Assembly (NCBI GenBank): GCA_900316745.1
Contig: ONEB01000002.1
Coordinates: 218,241 to 282,240 of the forward strand
Length of the DNA: 64,000 nucleotides
Direction: 5' to 3'
Source of the DNA: an uncultured Eubacteriales bacterium
GTDB lineage: Bacteria > Bacillota > Clostridia > Oscillospirales > Oscillospiraceae
The position numbers were made by a program, and so were the translations under genes. This document shows positions 16,891-25,724 of the stretch, one piece after another. Each line of letters starts with the position of its first letter. Within the stretch, counting starts at the first letter, position 1. The notes under the pieces are model-generated. The model saw only the letters and a list, made by a program, of their open reading frames with translations, did no database searches and had not been told where the DNA came from.

Positions 16891-18081
16891 TCAGAGGATC
16901 GGAATCTTGATCTTCAGGTCGCTCAGCGGCCAGGCGGAGCAGGGGTGGAACCAGCCGAGCTGCTTGTCCATCTCGCGGCGTCCGTCGCCGATGGGGGAGA
17001 CGAAGATATCGCCCGAAAGGAGCTGGCTGCGGCAGAAGCCGCACTCGCCGTTGCGGCAGTGGGTGTCCACGGGGATCGCCGCGCGCTCGAGCGCGACCGC
17101 CACGGGCTCGGAGGCCGCGGCCTCGATCACGTCCTCCTGAATGCCGCGCACGACCGTGATTTTGAACGTCTTTTCCTCCGTGCCCTTCGGGTAGCCGGGG
17201 ACGGTGGAAATGTCGGCGGGGTTGTTCACCACGTCGTGGCGGAAGCGGTACTTCGGCACGCCCATCTCCTCGAGCGCCCTGGACACGAACTGATACATCG
17301 CGAGCGGGCCGCAGAACATGTAGGTGCTGTCGGGCTCGGAGTATTTTTCGATAATCTCCTTCGTGATAAAGCCCTTTTCGCCGTCCCAGTCGGGATCGTC
17401 CGAGAGGACATGCACGACTCTGACGTCCGCGCAGTCGGCGCAGATCTTGTCGAGCTCCTCTTTCAGCACGATGTCGTCGGACTTCACGGAGCCGTAGAGG
17501 ATCGTAAGCTTGCACGCGCCTTTGAGCTTGCCGTAGGCGATCTCCTTTGCCATGGAGGCAAAGGGCGTGATGCCGCTGCCGCCCGCGAGCGCCACGAGAT
17601 TCTTCGTGTCGCGCAGGGGCTCGAAGTAGAACGTGCCGAACGGCATGGAGCCGTCGATCACATCGCCGACCTTCAGCGTTTCAAAGAGGTAATCCGGCAC
17701 GAGATACGGCGCGTTGCGGCGGATCGTCACCTCGAAAAACGGCTTGTCGCCGCGCGCCTCGAACGGCGCGGAGGCGATCGTGTAGGGGCGGGTCAGCAGG
17801 CTGTCTCCGATCTGCAGGCGGAAGTTGACGTACTGCCCGGACTGGAACACGGGGATGTGTCCGTCGAGCGATTCAAAGCGGAACGTCTTCGCCGTGGGGG
17901 AGGCGTCGCGGATGTCCGTGACCTTGAAGCGCATCTCCAGCGGGTGCAGCTTGTCCGCCAGCTCGCGGATCGGATCCTTGGGCTGGGGCACGGCGGAGGC
18001 GCGCTCCAGCTTTTCCCGGCGCGCCTTGGTCACGCGGCTGGCGCCGCCCACATCTTTCAGAAATCCTTTTACGTTGATCAT
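16891..18081 (-). CDS. Flavin reductase with C-terminal 2Fe-2S ferredoxin domain
   Basis: A 396-residue protein. Residues 1-45 are a basic N-terminal helix; a ferredoxin-NADP reductase type FAD domain follows (about 48-160) with RPYTIASAP for flavin binding, then an NAD(P) domain with GGSGITPF (about 177-184), then a plant-type 2Fe-2S domain with CRNGECGFC near 345 and a final Cys near 378. It should move electrons from NAD(P)H through FAD to the Fe-S cluster. Its start overlaps the upstream flavoprotein stop by 4 nt, so it is almost surely that enzyme's redox partner. Confidence 0.88.
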   Translation of the reverse strand: MINVKGFLKDVGGASRVTKARREKLERASAVPQPKDPIRELADKLHPLEMRFKVTDIRDASPTAKTFRFESLDGHIPVFQSGQYVNFRLQIGDSLLTRPYTIASAPFEARGDKPFFEVTIRRNAPYLVPDYLFETLKVGDVIDGSMPFGTFYFEPLRDTKNLVALAGGSGITPFASMAKEIAYGKLKGACKLTILYGSVKSDDIVLKEELDKICADCADVRVVHVLSDDPDWDGEKGFITKEIIEKYSEPDSTYMFCGPLAMYQFVSRALEEMGVPKYRFRHDVVNNPADISTVPGYPKGTEEKTFKITVVRGIQEDVIEAAASEPVAVALERAAIPVDTHCRNGECGFCRSQLLSGDIFVSPIGDGRREMDKQLGWFHPCSAWPLSDLKIKIPIL

Positions 18082-19628
18082 TTCCCGGCCTCCTTCTTCT
18101 GCTTCATGGCGCTGAGCACCGTCTTTGCGGCGAGTCTGCCGTTTTTGATCTGCGGCGCCTGTCCGTCACCGGCGACTGCGTGGGCTCCGGCGAAAGCCAG
18201 ACCCTCGATGAAGCGCTCCTCCGGCTCCATCGTGCGCTTGGCGACGATGTGGTTGTCCATGGAGTGGCTGTAACCGTAGATCGAGCCTTTCCACGCGCCC
18301 ACATAGTGGGAGATCGTGATTGGTGTGGAGACCTCGATCTCCGCGATGCGGCTGCGGAAGTCCACGCCGTTTTTCTCGATGAATTTGTCGATCATCTCAC
18401 TGGCGAGACGGCGCTTCAGGTCATAGTATTCCTCCTCCGTGACGCCGAGGAACGGCTCGACGGGGACGAGGTTCGTGATCGAAACGTGCGTGTAGCCCTC
18501 GGGCACGCAGTCGGGGTTGGCGTAGTTCAGGCACACGGTGGTGAGGAAGTTGTAGGGCTCGGAGAGATTCTGGGCGTTGCGCCAGATCTCGTTGGTGTCC
18601 ATCGTGTCGCCGGAGAACGTGTTGTAGTTCACAAAGCCGTTTTCCTCCGGCGTCCCGGCGAGAATGAGCATGACGCTCACGGGGCAGACGTTCAGGCGGT
18701 TGCCGTTGACGAATTTGATCGCGCCCTCCGGCACCTCGCTCAGCGGCTCGATCATGGAGGTGTAGACCCGGTTCGGGTAAGCGCCGGAGATGACATAGTC
18801 GCAGTGGATCTCGTCGCCGCGGTGCGTGCGCACGCCGTAGACCTTGCCGTCGCGCACGAGGATCTTCTCGACCTCCTGACGGAACTCGATCTGCGCGCCG
18901 TTTTCCTCGACCTTCTGCTGCATGCGCATGCTCATCTCGTGCGAGCGGTTGCGCGGCACGAAGCTGCCGCGGAAGTAGTCCGCCATGCAGTAGGCGTAGA
19001 TCGTGAACGGCAGATTGTCCATCGGCTCGCCCACATAGATCCAGTAGGGCGTGAGCATGTCCACCGCCTTCTGCGGCAGATCGAACGTCTTGATGACCTC
19101 GGTCGCGCTGTAACCCGCCACGCGCACAAAGTCCGGATGCTTCAGGAGCATCTTGGCCTTGCTCATCGGGGGATCGGCCACGGAGATCTCGTCCATGCTG
19201 TTCGTCACGCGGTCGCAGAGCTTGATGAGGTCATAGACCTTCTGGTAGGTGCCGGGGCAGACCTTGTCCACGTCCCGCGCCATCTGCTCATAGCCGTCGT
19301 GCATGATCGCGTTGATGCCTTCGCTCGGCAGCAGCACGCGGTAGCACTCCGGCACGGGCAGCCAGTCGATATCGACGCCCACCTCGTCCAGCCACGCGCC
19401 GACGACCATGCGCTTGTCTTTCGGGCCGATGGACATCATCTCGTGCAGAGACGCCTCCATCTCGAAGCCGTTGCGCACAAAGTCCGTGGCGACGCCGCCG
19501 GGCATGTTGTTTTTCTCCAGGATCAGAATGTCCTTGACGCCTCTTTGCTGCAGCTGCAGCGCCGCGGCCATACCGGCGAGCGCGCTGCCGATGATGACCA
19601 CGTCATAGTGTTCCTTATAGAAACCCAA
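18078..19628 (-). CDS. Phytoene-desaturase-like NAD(P)/FAD oxidoreductase
   Basis: A 516-residue flavoprotein with an N-terminal dinucleotide fold (VVIIGSALAGMAAALQLQQ, about 10-28), the ADP-binding Glu of ILILEKN, the PGG motif after it and a C-terminal FAD-closing region ending in AGAHAVAGDG. The architecture matches the phytoene desaturase/carotene isomerase/retinol saturase group, which act on hydrophobic polyenes or related unsaturated compounds. No carotenoid genes (crtB, crtE) are in sight. The partner ferredoxin-reductase suggests that it works as a reductase or saturase fed by NAD(P)H. Substrate unknown. Confidence 0.8.
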   Translation of the reverse strand: MGFYKEHYDVVIIGSALAGMAAALQLQQRGVKDILILEKNNMPGGVATDFVRNGFEMEASLHEMMSIGPKDKRMVVGAWLDEVGVDIDWLPVPECYRVLLPSEGINAIMHDGYEQMARDVDKVCPGTYQKVYDLIKLCDRVTNSMDEISVADPPMSKAKMLLKHPDFVRVAGYSATEVIKTFDLPQKAVDMLTPYWIYVGEPMDNLPFTIYAYCMADYFRGSFVPRNRSHEMSMRMQQKVEENGAQIEFRQEVEKILVRDGKVYGVRTHRGDEIHCDYVISGAYPNRVYTSMIEPLSEVPEGAIKFVNGNRLNVCPVSVMLILAGTPEENGFVNYNTFSGDTMDTNEIWRNAQNLSEPYNFLTTVCLNYANPDCVPEGYTHVSITNLVPVEPFLGVTEEEYYDLKRRLASEMIDKFIEKNGVDFRSRIAEIEVSTPITISHYVGAWKGSIYGYSHSMDNHIVAKRTMEPEERFIEGLAFAGAHAVAGDGQAPQIKNGRLAAKTVLSAMKQKKEAGK

Positions 19629-19682
19629 TGCGATTCCTCCTCACAGGTTGGTTTTCAGCAGGGCAGAATGCCCTTGTTATTT

Positions 19683-19711
19683 ATTATACAATAGTTCCCG
19701 CAATTTCGCAA
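19683..19711 (-). promoter_or_regulatory. Promoter for the flavoprotein-reductase pair
   Basis: On the minus strand TTGCGA (19711-19706), a 17-nt spacer and TATAAT (19688-19683), about 55 nt before the ATG at 19628. Confidence 0.7.
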
Positions 19712-19741
19712 TCACCGAAAACTGTAACCACGCGCCGGGCA

Positions 19742-19770
19742 TTGAATCCCGCACCCGTTTGTGCTACAAT
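19742..19770 (+). promoter_or_regulatory. Promoter for cbiL
   Basis: TTGAAT at 19742-19747, a 17-nt spacer and TACAAT at 19765-19770, 35 nt before the cbiL ATG. The short leader leaves no room for a cobalamin riboswitch. Confidence 0.7.
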
Positions 19771-19805
19771 TTCGGCATCACCAGAGTCATCAGGAGGCGG
19801 ATACC

Positions 19806-20495
19806 ATGAGCGGAATCGCATACGGCGTGGGCGTGGGCCCCGGGGACCCGGAGCTGATGACCCTGAAAGCCATTCGACTGATCCGGCAGGCCGATGTGAT
19901 CGCCGTGCCGGGCACGGCGGCAAGGGACGCCGCCGCCTACAAGATCGCTGCCGCCGTCGTGCCGGAGCTGGCGGACAAGGAGCTGCTCGCCGTCCCCATG
20001 CCCATGACGCGGGACCGCGCGCTGCTTGCCGCCGCGCACCGGGACGGCGCAAAGCGTCTGGAGCAGATTCTGGACCAGGGCAGGGACGTGGCCTTTCTCA
20101 CGCTCGGCGACCCCGCGATCTATTCCACGTTCAGCTATCTCATGCGCATCCTGAAGGCGGACGGCTATCCGGTGGAGCTCGCGGCAGGCGTTGCGTCCTT
20201 CTGCGCGGCGGCGGCGCGGCTGGGCGTCCCGCTCACGGAGTGGGACGAGGCGCTGCACATTCTGCCCGCCGTCCACAGGACGGACGACGCGCTCGATCTG
20301 CCCGGCACCTATGTGCTGATGAAGTCCGCCGGCCGCATGGCGGAGGTCAAGGCGCTGCTGCGCCGGAGCGGGCGGGACGTGTGCGCCGTGGAAAACTGCG
20401 GCATGGACGCTGAGCGCGTCTTCCGGAGCGTCGAGGACATTCCCGACGACGCCGGATACTTCTCCCTGATCGTGGCGCGGGAGCGCATGATGTGA
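19806..20495 (+). CDS. cbiL: Precorrin-2/cobalt-factor II C20-methyltransferase
   Basis: A 229-residue SAM-dependent tetrapyrrole methyltransferase. It has the N-terminal GVGVGPGDPELMTLKA motif (about 7-22), the middle LTLGDPAIYSTFSY motif (about 99-112) that is typical of the C20 methyltransferase branch, and the AGVASFCAAAA motif. It methylates C-20 in anaerobic corrin synthesis. It stands alone with its own promoter and terminator; no other cbi gene is in the window, although a nickel/peptide-type transporter follows. The ATG at 19806 has AGGAGG at 19792-19797. Confidence 0.9.
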   Translation: MSGIAYGVGVGPGDPELMTLKAIRLIRQADVIAVPGTAARDAAAYKIAAAVVPELADKELLAVPMPMTRDRALLAAAHRDGAKRLEQILDQGRDVAFLTLGDPAIYSTFSYLMRILKADGYPVELAAGVASFCAAAARLGVPLTEWDEALHILPAVHRTDDALDLPGTYVLMKSAGRMAEVKALLRRSGRDVCAVENCGMDAERVFRSVEDIPDDAGYFSLIVARERMM

Positions 20496-20527
20496 CGGTC
20501 GTATTCTGAATCTTCACCCACAGCTTT

Positions 20528-20567
20528 ACTGCCGCAGGACGCCGGTGTCCTGCGGCAGTTTTGTTTT
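20528..20567 (+). terminator. Rho-independent terminator after cbiL
   Basis: A 13-bp perfect stem (20528-20540 with 20547-20559), a 6-nt loop, and TTTTGTTTT after it. Confidence 0.9.
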
Positions 20568-20611
20568 GCCCAGGGCGCAGAACTCTTTCCGTCCGATCGC
20601 CCGAACGCTTT

Positions 20612-20691
20612 TGCACAACCTCCCCCGGGGGATGCAAAAATGAACAAAAATACTGTTTTCCGACAAAACATCCCCCGGGGGAGGTTGTGCA
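20612..20691. repeat. 23-bp perfect inverted repeat, each arm holding a C5/G5 palindrome
   Basis: 20612-20634 is the exact reverse complement of 20669-20691; each arm contains CCCCCGGGGG next to TTGTGCA/TGCACAA. The right arm abuts the -35 box of the transporter promoter. Together the arms look like a two-site operator whose bound proteins could loop the 34-nt AT-rich centre. A third, similar box precedes the methyltransferase gene at 25725. Confidence 0.75.
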
Positions 20692-20714
20692 GTGCAAACC
20701 GCTTGTGCTATAAA
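20685..20714 (+). promoter_or_regulatory. Promoter of the nik-like operon
   Basis: TTGTGC at 20685-20690, an 18-nt spacer and TATAAA at 20709-20714 preceded by TGC (extended -10). The -35 box lies inside the right arm of the inverted repeat, so binding there should block transcription. Confidence 0.6.
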
Positions 20715-20764
20715 ACTGAATGAGAGAATTGCTATTTACACAAAGATTGCCGGGAGGGGTGTCA

Positions 20765-21706
20765 GTGGGCAGGTATGTGCTTCGCAGATTATTGCAGTTG
20801 ATACCGGTTCTGATCGGCATCACGTTTTTGTCTTTCGCCATGATGCGCATCGCGGGCAGCGACGCGATCACGGAGATGTATGCCAACAAGGGAGCGGTGC
20901 CGCAGGAGATCATCGACGCGGCGCGCGCCGATCTGGGGCTGGACAAGCCCTTTCTCACGCAGTATTTCTCGTGGCTCGGCGGCATGCTCACCGGCGATAT
21001 GGGCACGAGCTACATCTCGGGCCGAAACGTGTTCGATACCTTCGTCTCCAAGCTCCCTGCGACGCTGCTGCTGACGGGACTGAGCATTCTGCTGACTGTG
21101 ATCATCTCCATTCCGCTGGGCGTGCTCGCGGCGGTGCGGCATGATCGATTCACAGACTATCTGATTCGCTTCTGCAGCTTCGTCGGCAACTCCCTGCCGA
21201 ACTTCTTCGTGGCGATGCTGCTGATGTATTTTCTCAGCATCCGCCTCGGCTGGCTGCCGGTCATCTCGAGCGGCCTGAGCCTGAAGAGCGCCGCCATGCC
21301 GACGCTGACGCTCGCCATCGCCATGAGCGCGAAGTACCTGCGCCAGGTGCGCGCGACGGTGCTGGAGGAGCTCAGCCGCGACTATGTCGTCGGCGCGCAG
21401 GCGAGAGGCGTGCGCGGACACATCACGCTCTGGCGCAGCGTCATGAAGTCCGCCATGCTCACGATCATCACGCTCCTCGCCCTCTCCATCGGCAGCCTCC
21501 TCGGCGGCACGGCGATCATCGAATCCATCTTCATGTGGGACGGCGTCGGCAGGCTCGCCGTGGACGCGATCACCATGCGCGACTACCCGATCATACAGGC
21601 CTACGTCGTCTGGATGGCGATTATCTATGTACTTGTAAACCTGATTACCGATCTTATGTATCACGCCATGGATCCCCGTATCAGACTGGGGGTGGTGCAG
21701 GATTGA
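20765..21706 (+). CDS. ABC transporter permease, nickel/peptide type (NikB/DppB-like)
   Basis: A 313-residue permease with six helices; TM1 is at about residues 9-30 and the coupling loop reads ELSRDYVVGAQARGVRG (about 205-221). Length is normal for DppB/NikB. The start is GTG at 20765 (VGRYVLRRLLQLIP), after GGGAGGGG; the earlier ATG at 20720 lies at the expected transcription start and is excluded. First gene of a complete importer operon. Confidence 0.88.
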   Translation: MGRYVLRRLLQLIPVLIGITFLSFAMMRIAGSDAITEMYANKGAVPQEIIDAARADLGLDKPFLTQYFSWLGGMLTGDMGTSYISGRNVFDTFVSKLPATLLLTGLSILLTVIISIPLGVLAAVRHDRFTDYLIRFCSFVGNSLPNFFVAMLLMYFLSIRLGWLPVISSGLSLKSAAMPTLTLAIAMSAKYLRQVRATVLEELSRDYVVGAQARGVRGHITLWRSVMKSAMLTIITLLALSIGSLLGGTAIIESIFMWDGVGRLAVDAITMRDYPIIQAYVVWMAIIYVLVNLITDLMYHAMDPRIRLGVVQD

Positions 21707-22563
21707 AGGAACCGACTGTTCGCATTCAAAAGCTGCGCCGCGATACGCTCAAGGGCCGCCTCATCGTGTTCAGCGCGCTTGCAGTTTTGCTGCTGCTCGC
21801 CTCGGTATTTTCCGAGCAGCTGTGCCCCTATGACCCCTACGCGCAGGATCTGAGCATCGCCAAGATGGCGCCGAGCGCCGCGCATCTGTTCGGCACGGAC
21901 CGCTACGGGCGCGACATGCTCTCGCGCGTCATCGTCGGCAGCAGGACCAGCATTTTTTCCACGCTCCTGCTCGTCGCCATCATCACTGTCATCGGCACGA
22001 TCATCGGCGTGTTCGCCGGCTGGGTCGGCGGCGCTGCCGATACGATCCTGATGCGCATCTCCGATCTGTTTCTCGCGTTCCCCGGCCTCGTGTTCGCGCT
22101 GGCCGTGGCGGGCGTGCTCGGCGGCGGCCTGCATAATGCCATCATCGCGCTCGCCGCGATCTCGTGGCCGAAGTTTGCCCGCATCGCGCGCAGCCAGACG
22201 CTCGCGCAAAAGGAAATGCCCTATTTCCACGCGGCGAAGCTCGCGGGCGGCAGCTCCATGCAGATCATCGTCAAGCACGTCCTGCCGAATATCATGGGGC
22301 CGGTTCTCGTCACGTCCATGCTGGACATCGGCACGATGATGATGGAGCTTGCGGGCCTGTCGTTCCTCGGCCTCGGCGCAAAGCCGCCCGCCGCGGAGTG
22401 GGGCAGCATGATCTCGGACACGCGCGGCCTGCTGCAGACCGCCCCGTGGCTGACGTTCGCGCCGGGTCTTGCGATTTTCGTGTCCGTCATGATCTTCAAT
22501 CTTCTGGGCGACACGGTGCGCGACTACCTCGACCCGAAAATGAGAGGAGGGCAGCGCGCATGA
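21703..22563 (+). CDS. ABC transporter permease, nickel/peptide type (NikC/DppC-like)
   Basis: A 286-residue permease. TM1 is at about 21-40, then the conserved external motif HLFGTDRYGRDMLSRV (about 65-80), then five helices with the coupling loop FHAAKLAGGSSMQIIVKHV. The start is TTG at 21703, which overlaps the previous stop (TTGA) and gives the normal NikC/DppC N-terminus. It forms the channel with the preceding permease. Confidence 0.9.
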   Translation: MKEPTVRIQKLRRDTLKGRLIVFSALAVLLLLASVFSEQLCPYDPYAQDLSIAKMAPSAAHLFGTDRYGRDMLSRVIVGSRTSIFSTLLLVAIITVIGTIIGVFAGWVGGAADTILMRISDLFLAFPGLVFALAVAGVLGGGLHNAIIALAAISWPKFARIARSQTLAQKEMPYFHAAKLAGGSSMQIIVKHVLPNIMGPVLVTSMLDIGTMMMELAGLSFLGLGAKPPAAEWGSMISDTRGLLQTAPWLTFAPGLAIFVSVMIFNLLGDTVRDYLDPKMRGGQRA

Positions 22564-23357
22564 AACCGTTGTTGGAATATGACCGCGTTACGATCTCCTA
22601 TAACGGCATACCCGCCGTGCAGGACGTTTCCGTCTCGCTCTCCGAGGGCGAGATCCTCGGCGTCGTCGGCGAGTCCGGCAGCGGCAAGAGCACGCTCATC
22701 CGGGCGGCCATGGGGCTGCTCGGACCCGCCGGCATGGTCACGCGCGGCGATATCTGGTACAAGGGAAAGAATCTTCCTGATTTGAAACCCTCCGAGATGC
22801 GCAGACTCTGCGGTCCGGAGCTGGGCATGATCTTCCAGAGCGCGGGCGCGTCGTTCTGCCCGATCCGCACGGTCGGAAAGCAGCTGTATGAGAGCGTGCG
22901 CGAGCACGAGAACATCTCCAGGGCCGCGTTTGAAGACCGCGCCTCGGACATTCTGGACAAGATCGGCTTTTCGGATCCCGCGCGGATCTTAAAGAGCTTC
23001 CCCTTCGAGCTCTCCGGCGGCATGCAGCAGCGCGTCGGTATCGCCTCGGCGATGCTCCTGCGCCCCAGCGTTCTCATGGCGGACGAGCCGACGAGCGCGC
23101 TGGACGTGCATGTGCAGAAGCAGGTCGTGGAGGAGATGCTGCTCATGCGCGAGCAGTTCGGCATCAGCATCATCATCGTCACGCACAACATCGGCGTCGT
23201 CGGCGCGATGGCGGACAATGTCCTCGTCATGCGGGGCGGCAGAGCCGTCGAGTACGGCCCTGCAAAGCAGGTGCTGGAGCATCCGGAAACGGAGTACACC
23301 AAAACGCTGATGGCCGCCGTGCCGCGGCTGGAGAGGGGAGGCGTGACAAATGCCTGA
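22560..23357 (+). CDS. ABC transporter ATPase, nickel/peptide type (NikD/DppD-like)
   Basis: A 265-residue ATPase. Walker A GESGSGKST (about 38-46), Q-loop IFQSAGASFCP (about 94), signature LSGGMQQR (about 153), Walker B VLMADEPTSALD and switch His (VTHN). The usual QDP of the Q-loop is QSA here. It lacks the long C-terminal extension of OppD, fitting the Nik-like class. The ATG at 22560 overlaps the previous stop (ATGA). Confidence 0.9.
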   Translation: MKPLLEYDRVTISYNGIPAVQDVSVSLSEGEILGVVGESGSGKSTLIRAAMGLLGPAGMVTRGDIWYKGKNLPDLKPSEMRRLCGPELGMIFQSAGASFCPIRTVGKQLYESVREHENISRAAFEDRASDILDKIGFSDPARILKSFPFELSGGMQQRVGIASAMLLRPSVLMADEPTSALDVHVQKQVVEEMLLMREQFGISIIIVTHNIGVVGAMADNVLVMRGGRAVEYGPAKQVLEHPETEYTKTLMAAVPRLERGGVTNA

Positions 23358-24111
23358 ACCGATCCTGTCCGTCAGCGGACTGACCAAAACCTTTAAGCTC
23401 CGGGGCAGGGAGGACGTCCGCGCCGTGAGGGACGTGACGTTCGACCTCCTGCCGGGCGAGTGCCTCGGCCTCATCGGCGAGAGCGGCAGCGGCAAAACCA
23501 CGCTTGTGCATCTCATCACCGGGCTCACACCGGCGACCTCCGGCTCCGTCGTGCTCGACGGACTGGACGTCACGAAGCTGAAAGGGAAGGCCCTGCGTGC
23601 CGCGTGGAAAAAGATGCAGGTCGTCTTTCAGACGCCGACGGAGTCCTTTGATCCCCGCCGCACGCTCGGAGACGGCATCTGCGAGAGCATGCGCAACAAC
23701 GGCTTGTCCAAAGCAGATGCGCGCAAGCGCGCCGGGGAGCTGCTGGAGCGCTGCGGACTTCCGGCGGACTTTGCAAAGCGCTATCCCCACGAGGTCAGCG
23801 GCGGACAGTGCCAGCGCGCCGCAATCGCCCGCGCCCTCGCCATCGAGCCGAAGCTGCTGATCTGCGACGAGGCGACGAGCGCCCTCGACGTGACGATTCA
23901 GGCGGAGATCATCGAGCTGCTGCGCACGCTCCGCCGCGAGCTTGACATGTCGATCCTCTTCGTCTGCCACGACATCGCCCTTGTGCGGCAGTTCTGCGAC
24001 CGCGTGCTCGTCATGTACCGCGGCGAGCTCGTGGAGACCGGCGTCCCCGCCGAGGTGATCGCCGAGCCGAAAAACGCCTATACACGGGATCTCATCAACA
24101 GCATCCTGTAA
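23350..24111 (+). CDS. ABC transporter ATPase, nickel/peptide type (NikE/DppF-like)
   Basis: A 253-residue ATPase with Walker [10 protein letters not shown] (about 42-50), Q-loop VFQTPTESFDP, signature VSGGQCQR, Walker B LLICDEATSALD and switch His (VCHD). It overlaps the preceding ATPase gene by 8 nt, showing tight coupling, and pairs with it as the second nucleotide-binding subunit. The Q-loop again departs from QDP. Confidence 0.9.
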   Translation: MPEPILSVSGLTKTFKLRGREDVRAVRDVTFDLLPGECLGLIGESGSGKTTLVHLITGLTPATSGSVVLDGLDVTKLKGKALRAAWKKMQVVFQTPTESFDPRRTLGDGICESMRNNGLSKADARKRAGELLERCGLPADFAKRYPHEVSGGQCQRAAIARALAIEPKLLICDEATSALDVTIQAEIIELLRTLRRELDMSILFVCHDIALVRQFCDRVLVMYRGELVETGVPAEVIAEPKNAYTRDLINSIL

Positions 24112-24133
24112 GAATAACAGAAAGAGAGGAATC

Positions 24134-25711
24134 ATGATGAACAAAAAGATGCTAACCCTGCTCCTGACAGCCGTGCTGCTGCTCGGCCTGCTCTCCGGCT
24201 GTTCGGGCGGCGACAAGTCCGCGCCCGGCGCCCCTGCCGGTGCGAAGACCCTCGTCATCGGCGACACCACGTTCAACTCCGAAAACTGGGAGGAGACCGT
24301 AGACCCCCACACCACCTACAACGGCTGGGCCTGCATCCGCTACGGCATCGGTGAGACACTCGTGCACTACACCGACACCATGGAGCTCGAGCCCTGGCTC
24401 GCCACCGAGTGGGACAACGATGGCGACTGCACCTGGACGGTCACGCTGCGTGACGGCGTGAAGTTCTCCTCCGGCCGCGACATGGACGCCGCCGCTGTCA
24501 AGCAGTGCCTCGACCATCTGCTCGAAACGCACGACCGCGCTCCCTCCGATACCAAGATCGAGAGCATCGAGGCCGACGGTCAGGTCCTGACCATCAAGAC
24601 CTCCGAGCCGGTCCCCGCTCTGATGAACTACCTCGGCGACCCCTACGGCTGCATCATCGATGTGGACGCCTCCGACTTTGACAAAGGCATCGTGGCCGGC
24701 ACCGGTCCCTATGTCGTGAAGGACATGGTCACGGACGACCACCTCACCCTCGTCCCGAACGAGAACTACTGGGGCGGCCTGACGAACACCCAGCCGAAGC
24801 TCGATGAGATCACCGTCCGCACCATCTCCAACGGCGACACCCTCTCCTCCGCGCTGCAGGCCGGCGACATCGACTGCGCCTACGGCATGGCCTATGAGGC
24901 CTATCCGAACTTCGAGAACGACAACTACCAGTTCTCCAGCATCCAGACCTCCCGCGCGTTCTTCGGCTCGATGAACATGACGAGCCCCGTCATCCAGGAT
25001 CCCGCCGTCCGCAAGGCGATCGCCATGGGCATCAACAAGCAGGGCTTCGTTGACACCCTGCTCGACGGGCACGGCGTCGTCGGCAACGGCGCGTTCCCCG
25101 ACGGCTTCAGCACCTTCGGCGGCGAGAAGATCAAGACCGAGGGCTATGATCCCGACGGCGCGAAGAAGGTCCTCGAGGAGGCCGGCTGGGTCGACTCCGA
25201 CGGCGACGGCATCCGCGAGAAGGACGGCACCAAGCTCGTCATCCGCTGGCTGACCTATCCCAGCCGTCAGGAGCTGCCGCTGCTGGCAGAGTCTGCGCAG
25301 GACAGCCTGAAGCAGATCGGCATTGAGGTCGACATTAACTGCACCGCCAACCGCCGCGAGTTCCTGGCTGACATGACATCCTGGGACATCTACGCCTCCG
25401 CGCTGGTCACGGCGCCCTCTGGCGACCCGCAGTACTTCTTTACCACGAGCTGCCTGCCCGAGCAGAGCTATAACTTCGGCGCCTATGAGAACGCGGAGGT
25501 CAACGCGCTCATGGAAAAGCTCGCCACCGAGTTCGATACCGCCAAGCGTGCCGACCTCGCCGTCCAGCTCCAGCAGCTCATTCTGGACGACAACGCATAC
25601 GTCTTCTGCTCCTTCCTGCAGATGAACATGATCTCCAAAGCAAACGTCAGAAACTACACCGCGCACGCCTGCGACTACTACCAGATCACCGCGGATCTCG
25701 ATCTTGTATGA
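24134..25711 (+). CDS. ABC transporter substrate-binding lipoprotein, nickel/peptide type
   Basis: A 525-residue family 5 binding protein. Signal peptide with lipobox LLSGCSGG (Cys about 23). The core shows WTVTLRDGVKFSSGRDMDA (about 101-119), GTGPYVVKDM, and a C-terminal lobe with SGDPQYFF. In NikA-like proteins the ligand is a metal complexed with a small organic chelator; in DppA-like ones it is a peptide. Sequence reading alone does not separate these. Two adjacent ATGs (24134, 24137) follow GAGAGGA. It ends the transporter operon; a new promoter with the shared operator lies directly after it. Confidence 0.88.
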   Translation: MMNKKMLTLLLTAVLLLGLLSGCSGGDKSAPGAPAGAKTLVIGDTTFNSENWEETVDPHTTYNGWACIRYGIGETLVHYTDTMELEPWLATEWDNDGDCTWTVTLRDGVKFSSGRDMDAAAVKQCLDHLLETHDRAPSDTKIESIEADGQVLTIKTSEPVPALMNYLGDPYGCIIDVDASDFDKGIVAGTGPYVVKDMVTDDHLTLVPNENYWGGLTNTQPKLDEITVRTISNGDTLSSALQAGDIDCAYGMAYEAYPNFENDNYQFSSIQTSRAFFGSMNMTSPVIQDPAVRKAIAMGINKQGFVDTLLDGHGVVGNGAFPDGFSTFGGEKIKTEGYDPDGAKKVLEEAGWVDSDGDGIREKDGTKLVIRWLTYPSRQELPLLAESAQDSLKQIGIEVDINCTANRREFLADMTSWDIYASALVTAPSGDPQYFFTTSCLPEQSYNFGAYENAEVNALMEKLATEFDTAKRADLAVQLQQLILDDNAYVFCSFLQMNMISKANVRNYTAHACDYYQITADLDLV

Positions 25712-25724
25712 TGCCTCCGGCAAT

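Noticed and set aside
16765..19694. Two + strand frames of about 500 codons opposite the flavoprotein and reductase
   Set aside because: His/Asp/Arg-rich shadow translations; the minus strand genes carry FAD and 2Fe-2S motifs and a promoter.
19700..19805. Cobalamin riboswitch before cbiL
   Set aside because: Only about 35 nt lie between promoter and start codon, and no riboswitch core is visible.
20612..20691. Insertion-sequence terminal repeats
   Set aside because: The arms are only 34 nt apart with no gene between, and the right arm overlaps a promoter -35 box, so an operator is the better reading.
20612..20691. NikR binding site for the nickel/peptide-type importer
   Set aside because: The palindrome is CCCCCGGGGG-based and has no GTATGA-type half-sites.
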